From positions 992,001 to 1,056,000 of the forward strand of contig NZ_BMPF01000001.1 of assembly GCF_014647455.2 (NCBI RefSeq): a stretch of 64,000 nt of DNA. The letters are read 5' to 3'. Below, piece after piece: positions 59,587 to 64,000 of the stretch. The notes beneath the pieces are model-generated. The model was not told where the DNA came from. It worked only from the letters and a program-made list of their open reading frames with translations, and did not search any database. Numbering within the stretch: position 1 is the first letter of the stretch; the number at the start of each line of letters is the position of its first letter. A program made the position numbers and the translations under genes. The DNA is from Halarchaeum grantii (GTDB lineage: Archaea; Halobacteriota; Halobacteria; Halobacteriales; Halobacteriaceae).

Positions 59587-61554
59587 TCACTCCCGGTCCG
59601 CGCGGTGTTCGCTGATGATGGAGTCGACCATGCTCTCGGTTTCCTCCTGTTCGCGTTCGGCGGCGCGCTCGTCGTAGTCGTCCTCGACGGCGGCGACGTC
59701 GGCGTCGCGCGCGATGGCGAGCTCGTCGATCTCGCGTATCTCGACGCCCTCGGCGGACCCGAAGGGGACGTCGGCGTCGTAGAGCACGTCCTCGGCGACG
59801 TCGCTCGTCTCACCCTCGAGGAGGACGACGCGGGGGTCGCGCTCGGCGAGCGCTTCGGCGGTCCGCCGGCCCGCCCCGGAGGCGTCACGGAAGTAGACGA
59901 CGTCGCCGCGCGCGAGGCCGTACTCCTCGTCGGCGGTCTCGATGGCGTCGAGGGTGAACTGCGCGACGGGCTTGACGGCGGTGAGCGAGCCGGCACCGTT
60001 GACGTCCGCGAAGTTCGAGTGGTCGAGCTTCCAGAGCTCCTTGAGGCGCTCGAGCTTCTTCGCGAGGGCGTCGGCGCGCTCGCGTTCCTCCTCGAGTTCG
60101 TCCTCGAGGCGGTCGTTCTCCCACTCGAGGCGCGTGACCTCGCGGCGCTCGCGGGCTTCCTTGCGCTCCTCGCGGCGGGCGTCCTCGAGTTCGGCCTCGA
60201 GGTCGGCGATGCGCGCGTCCTTCTCGTCGAGTTCGTCCTCGAGGTCGGTGGCGTGGTCGTCGAGGCGAGCGACGCGCTCCCGCAACCGCTTGATGGTGCG
60301 TTCCTCCTCGCTGAGTTCGCGCGCCTCGTGCTCGGCGTTGTCGTCCTCCTCCCCACCCTCGTCGGGCGTGAGGTCGTCGACGACGGCCTCGACGGGTTCG
60401 TCGTCCGAGAGCACGCGCTTGACGACCTCGCCGCGTTCGACTCGCGGCGGGACTTTGCGGGTGATGCGCCGTATCTGGTCGGCGTGCGCGTCGTGCGCGT
60501 AGAGCGCGGCGGCCATCGCGTCGCGCTCGTGGTCGTTGTCGTAGCCCTCCTCGCGGGTGCGGTGTTGCTTCTCGTCGACCGGGAGGTCGTTCTCAGGCTG
60601 CCAGCCGGCGGCGTCGAAACTGCGGCGGATCTGGTCGACGGTCGCGGGCATCGGCGTGACGTCGGCGGCGACGAGGACGGGGCGGCCGCGCTCGACGATC
60701 CACTCGATGACGTCCGCCGTGTTGGCCGTTCGCGTGGAGAGGACGTCGAGGAGATGCCCATCTAAATCGACGAGCGCGACGGCGGTCGTCGTCCCGGGGT
60801 CGACACCGACGAGGACGCGGTCGCGGCGCTTCGCGAGCGGTTCGAACGCGATGCCGTCGCGCCGGACGCGCTCGACGGTGACGCGGACGTCCCCGGCGCG
60901 CTTGTTCGAGACGGGGATGTCCTGCGGCCGGGCTTCGACGGTGAAGACGGCGTTCGAGAACCCGCCGTATTTCTCGGTGACGTCGCGCTCGTAGTCGAGG
61001 CCGGCGTCGTCGAGTTTCGATTCGACGTCGCGCGTCTCGCGCTTGACGTTCCCGTGGATGCGCCGCGTGTATCGGTCCTGGCTCCAGCCGCCCTTCCCGG
61101 TGGAGCGCCCGCGCGAGACCTTCACGGTGGTCTTGTCCGTAAATGCAGAAACCTCGTAGCCGACGTTGCGCGCGGCGAGGCGCGCGGCGGCTTCCGCCTC
61201 CTCGATGGCGGGCTTCCCGTAGGGGACGCCGTGGCGTTTCGCGACGCGGGAGAGCGGTTCGGGGCGCTCGTCGCCGGTGACCTGGACGAGTCGCGTCGCG
61301 TCCGGGAGGCTGCCGAGGAAGCGGACGAGGGCGTCCTTGTCGGCGGCGAGTTCGTACATGTTGTCCGTCGCGACGATGTCCGGCTCCTCCGACTCGATGA
61401 GGCGGCGGAGCTTCCGGTGGGTCACGACGTCGCGCTCGATCGACTCGCCGTCGAAGGTGACGAGGGCGTAGGAGGGCCGATCACCGCGGACGTCGCCGCT
61501 CTGGACGTCCACACCGTAGACGAGCGTGTCGAGTGCGCGCGTGCGGGTGCTCAC
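59587..61554 (-). CDS. DUF460 protein with RuvC-like fold and coiled coil
   Basis: 655 residues. The N-terminal domain (about 1-150) is followed by a RuvC/RNase H-like segment VLVGVDPGTTTAVALVDLDG (about 248-267) with the Asp of the fold's first strand, a VLVAADVTPMP strand (about 292) and a GYDNDHERDAMAAALYAHDA segment (about 338-357) providing further acidic residues. Residues about 420-520 form a long acidic coiled coil (REERKEARERREVTRLEWEN). Archaeal DUF460 proteins of this kind are thought to be Holliday-junction-like or RNA nucleases, unproven. Alone on the strand. Confidence 0.85.
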   Translation of the reverse strand: MSTRTRALDTLVYGVDVQSGDVRGDRPSYALVTFDGESIERDVVTHRKLRRLIESEEPDIVATDNMYELAADKDALVRFLGSLPDATRLVQVTGDERPEPLSRVAKRHGVPYGKPAIEEAEAAARLAARNVGYEVSAFTDKTTVKVSRGRSTGKGGWSQDRYTRRIHGNVKRETRDVESKLDDAGLDYERDVTEKYGGFSNAVFTVEARPQDIPVSNKRAGDVRVTVERVRRDGIAFEPLAKRRDRVLVGVDPGTTTAVALVDLDGHLLDVLSTRTANTADVIEWIVERGRPVLVAADVTPMPATVDQIRRSFDAAGWQPENDLPVDEKQHRTREEGYDNDHERDAMAAALYAHDAHADQIRRITRKVPPRVERGEVVKRVLSDDEPVEAVVDDLTPDEGGEEDDNAEHEARELSEEERTIKRLRERVARLDDHATDLEDELDEKDARIADLEAELEDARREERKEARERREVTRLEWENDRLEDELEEERERADALAKKLERLKELWKLDHSNFADVNGAGSLTAVKPVAQFTLDAIETADEEYGLARGDVVYFRDASGAGRRTAEALAERDPRVVLLEGETSDVAEDVLYDADVPFGSAEGVEIREIDELAIARDADVAAVEDDYDERAAEREQEETESMVDSIISEHRADRE

Positions 61555-61599
61555 GACGCCACCGGCTAGGTGACGAGGGAGTATAAGTTCGGCTCCGGC

Positions 61600-63012
61600 T
61601 CAGGCGAGCGCCGCCACGACGTCGGCGACGGCGCCGTCCTCGGCGTCCTCGCAGACCTCGCGGAGCGCGGCGGCGCGTTCGGCGTCGGTGAGCGCGGCGA
61701 CCTTCGCGGTGAGCGCCGCCCAGTCCATCGGCTGGGTGGGGTGGCCGGGGTAGGCGCCGACGGTCGAGTGCTGAACGCCGCCGTCGGCGGACTCGACGGC
61801 GATGACGGCGGGCATGAGGCCGGCGTCGAACTGCGCGGTGAGACCGGGGTCCTCGGCGACGGTGACGGCGTCGGCGAGTTCGCGGAGGTCGGGGTCGGCG
61901 ACGGACTCACCGGTGAGGTGGGCGGGGCCGAACGCCCGGTCGGTGAGCGCGCACGCGACGGCGTACGGGAGCGAGCGCGCGGCGTCCGTGGGCGTCTCGG
62001 GGACCGCCGAGGTGGGCGCGTCGAGCGCGGGCGCGTCGAACGTCTGAACGGTGACGCGCTCGACGTCGGCGGGGTCGAGGGCGACGCGCCCGGCGAGGTC
62101 GGCGGCGGCCGAAATCGCCGGCTGGGCGGCGAGCGGGCCGGCGTATCGCGGCGTCAGCGCGTCGTGGACGCGCTCGCACGCGGGGTCGAGCGCGAAACCG
62201 TCGTCGTGGTCGTGGTCGTGCTCGCCGTCGCCCTCGAACTCACAGGCGACTTCGGACTCCTCGTCCGCGAACTCGCAGGCGGCCCCGTCCTCGCTCTCGA
62301 CGGGGGCGTCGTCGGGATCGACCGCGAGCGCGGAGAGCACGGGGTGCGCCTCGAAGACGCCGCTCGGCCCCGACGTGCCGTTCGCGGCGCGGAGCGCGGC
62401 GGTGACGCCGGCGCTCGCGGCGTTCGCGGACGCGACCGGTCGGTGAGTGGCGTCGGCGTCGAGCGACGCGTGGTCGGCGGCGAGCGCGATGGCGTTCGTC
62501 GCTTCCTCACTATCGAGGCCGAGTGCGACGGCGGCGCCGGCGGCGGCGGAGAGGGCGCCGTGGGTCGCGGGGCCGAAGCCGTGCTCGCGAGCGGGCGCGT
62601 GCCACGCGAGTTCGCCGTGGACCTCGTAGGCGGCGGCGACGGCGGTGACGAGCGTCGCGCCGTCCGCGTCGGCGTACTCGGCGGCGGCGACGCAGGCGGG
62701 AATCGCGTCGCTCGGGTGGCTCGGCCCGTCCGGCGCGAGGAAGACGTCGGCGGCCCCGCTCGCGCGGAGGCGCGCGGCGTTGTCGGCGGCGGCGCTCGCG
62801 GGGCCGGCGCGCGCGCCGTCGCTCGCCCAGCGCGTACAGGCGTCGCCGCCGGCGGCGTCCGTCGCGGCCGAAATACCGGGGAGAACGTCGGCGGCGAACA
62901 CAGCGCCGGCGGCGTCGAGGAGGCGGCGTTTCGTCGCGTCCACGACGGCCGGCGGGAGGTCCGCGGGGGAGCGGTCGGCGACGAACGCACCGAGGTCGGC
63001 GGCGGTGGTCAT
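61600..63012 (-). CDS. MmgE/PrpD family protein
   Basis: 470 residues from ATG 63012. Family hallmarks: helical N-terminal domain (LPPAVVDATKRRLLDAAGAV), AAEYADADGATLVTAVAAAYEV, GFGPATHGALSAAAGAAVAL, and a C-terminal domain with ERVTVQTFDAPALD. Relatives are 2-methylcitrate dehydratases and immune-responsive cis-aconitate decarboxylases. It carries an unusual acidic/Cys-His-rich insertion (about 250-277: ACEFADEESEVACEFEGDGE then HDHDHDD), which resembles a metal-binding tag. Substrate unknown. Confidence 0.85.
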   Translation of the reverse strand: MTTAADLGAFVADRSPADLPPAVVDATKRRLLDAAGAVFAADVLPGISAATDAAGGDACTRWASDGARAGPASAAADNAARLRASGAADVFLAPDGPSHPSDAIPACVAAAEYADADGATLVTAVAAAYEVHGELAWHAPAREHGFGPATHGALSAAAGAAVALGLDSEEATNAIALAADHASLDADATHRPVASANAASAGVTAALRAANGTSGPSGVFEAHPVLSALAVDPDDAPVESEDGAACEFADEESEVACEFEGDGEHDHDHDDGFALDPACERVHDALTPRYAGPLAAQPAISAAADLAGRVALDPADVERVTVQTFDAPALDAPTSAVPETPTDAARSLPYAVACALTDRAFGPAHLTGESVADPDLRELADAVTVAEDPGLTAQFDAGLMPAVIAVESADGGVQHSTVGAYPGHPTQPMDWAALTAKVAALTDAERAAALREVCEDAEDGAVADVVAALA

Positions 63013-63085
63013 ACGCCCGGGTTGGGGACACCGGGGGAAGAACGGCACGGAACCCGCTCGGCGCGCCGCAGGGCGCGAGGCGGCC

Positions 63086-64000
63086 TCACTCGGGGTACGG
63101 CACGTCGATGTCGAGGCCGTCGTGCGCGACGGTGACGTGGCCGGTGTACTCGGCCTGTGCGTCCGCCTTCAGCGGGCCGAGTTGGCCGCCGTAGCGCGAG
63201 GAGACGTGCGTGAGCGCGAGTCGCGTCGCGCCGGCTTCGCGGGCGATGCGGCCGGCCTCGCCGGCGGTGGAGTGGGCGGTCTGTGTCGCGCGCTCGGCGT
63301 CGTCGTCGGTGAAGGTCGCGTCGTGGATCAGGAGGTCGGCGTCCTCGGCGACGGCGACGGTGGCGTCGGTGGGGCGCGTGTCGCCCGTGTAGACGAGTTT
63401 GCGCCCCGGTCGGGGGTCGCCGACGACCTGCTCGGGCTCGACGACGGTGCCGTCCTCGAGTTCGACCGGGTTGCCGGCGTGGAGGGCGGAGAACTTCGGG
63501 CCGACGGGGACGCCGAGTTCCTCGGCGTGCTCGCGGTCGAAGCGACCCGTCCGGTCGTCCTCGACGAGCGCGTAGCCGACGGCGTTCGTGCGGTGCTCGG
63601 TGTGGAAGGCCTCGATGCCGTACGCCTCGCGGTCGAGGACGGTCTCGCCGGGCGAGACTTCGTGGACGTCGAGTCGGAACGAGGGGGCGGCACCGACGGC
63701 GGTGATGAGGTCGCGGACCGCGTCGCCCGTCCCCTGCGGTGTGTAGACGTCGAGGGGGGCCTCGCGGTCGTGGAACCCCCACGTCTGGACGAGGCCGGGG
63801 AGGCCGAGGACGTGGTCGCCGTGGACGTGCGTGAGGAAGACGGCCTCGACGTCGAAGCCGGTGCCGTAGCGCATCATCTGGCGCTGCGTGCCCTCGCCGG
63901 CGTCGAAGAGGAAGGCGTCGCCCTCCCGGCGGACGTAGATCGAACTCGGGTTGCGCTCGACCGTGGGGACGGCGCCGCTGGTCCCGAGGAAGGTGACGGA
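63086..64000 (-). CDS. rnz: Ribonuclease Z, 5' end cut by window edge
   Basis: 304 codons visible; the start lies beyond base 64000 (the frame is open to the edge). SVTFLGTSGAVPTVERNPSS at the visible N-terminus, the metal motif THVHGDHVLGLPG, YTGDTRPTD (about 190 of the visible part) and HSTAGEAGRIA with LTHVSSRY near the end match tRNase Z. It removes the 3' trailer of pre-tRNA. It lies 74 nt upstream of the MmgE/PrpD gene on the same strand. Confidence 0.95.
   Translation of the reverse strand, partial: SVTFLGTSGAVPTVERNPSSIYVRREGDAFLFDAGEGTQRQMMRYGTGFDVEAVFLTHVHGDHVLGLPGLVQTWGFHDREAPLDVYTPQGTGDAVRDLITAVGAAPSFRLDVHEVSPGETVLDREAYGIEAFHTEHRTNAVGYALVEDDRTGRFDREHAEELGVPVGPKFSALHAGNPVELEDGTVVEPEQVVGDPRPGRKLVYTGDTRPTDATVAVAEDADLLIHDATFTDDDAERATQTAHSTAGEAGRIAREAGATRLALTHVSSRYGGQLGPLKADAQAEYTGHVTVAHDGLDIDVPYPE

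Overview
The window looks like a chromosomal segment of a haloarchaeon (class Halobacteria). Most of it is very GC-rich, the proteins are strongly acidic, many genes have TATA-like boxes 22-32 nt before the start (near-leaderless transcription), and the gene set is archaeal and haloarchaeal: thermosome, S6e, eIF1A, Rio1, an archaeal tRNA-splicing endonuclease, TFB remnant, halocyanin, haloarchaeal 2Fe-2S ferredoxin, Tat-dependent lipoproteins and UspA paralogues. I cannot assign a genus from sequence alone.

Layout. 1-3650 is visibly AT-richer, gene-poor accessory DNA: the 5' part of a Tat lipoprotein gene, about 1.2 kb without a convincing gene but with paired repeats, four small genes chained by overlapping start/stop codons (one only 31 codons), and a small two-TM protein. 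It ends in a tfb fragment (3628-3828) that keeps only the zinc ribbon and B-reader segment, so the boundary may be an insertion or deletion junction. From about 3.8 kb on the DNA is dense housekeeping sequence. 4.0-12.4 kb: ParA-like protein with a degenerate P-loop, aldo/keto reductase, HIT protein, ileS, prs, beta-propeller-like protein, lipoprotein. 12.4-19.7 kb: hexose-phosphate mutase, coiled-coil protein, hisI, hisA, PiT permease, ferredoxin, prepilin peptidase, hisB. 20-30 kb: oxidoreductase, isochorismatase-like hydrolase, PsiE-like protein, pyrC, YihY/BrkB protein, S6e, DHH phosphoesterase, three UspA proteins and a GNAT acetyltransferase. 30.3-33.1 kb: a tightly coupled DUF4212/sodium-solute symporter/UspA/small membrane protein operon. 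33-36 kb: beta-CASP nuclease, a 39-aa conserved microprotein, a ParB-HTH-like protein and tRNA-Lys(TTT), whose 3' end is repeated 116 bp away.

36.3-40.1 kb is a respiratory cluster: cytochrome b, Rieske protein and two accessory membrane proteins on the minus strand, divergent from a halocyanin. 40.1-52.5 kb: trpS-endA, a NucS-like zinc-finger protein, a Ski2-type helicase, dihydrolipoamide dehydrogenase, prephenate dehydratase, a BCP-type peroxiredoxin without the usual resolving cysteine, and leuS. 52.5-64 kb: ornithine cyclodeaminase family enzyme, thermosome, KH protein, Rio1-eIF1A, tyrS, a DUF460 RuvC-like protein, an MmgE/PrpD protein and the 3' part of RNase Z.

Themes beyond the genes: four aminoacyl-tRNA synthetases and several ribosome/tRNA maturation factors cluster here; a dispersed intergenic repeat built around GCGACCCGYGAGCG appears in three gaps; perfect hairpins with 3-nt loops sit directly after several stop codons; and three convergent gene pairs end in one shared CTAG tetranucleotide that supplies a TAG stop to both strands. 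I see no CRISPR array, rRNA operon, complete insertion sequence or integrase gene. No single new defence-type system is evident; the best leads are the coupled microgene cassette and the tfb remnant at the left, and the tRNA-Lys scar.
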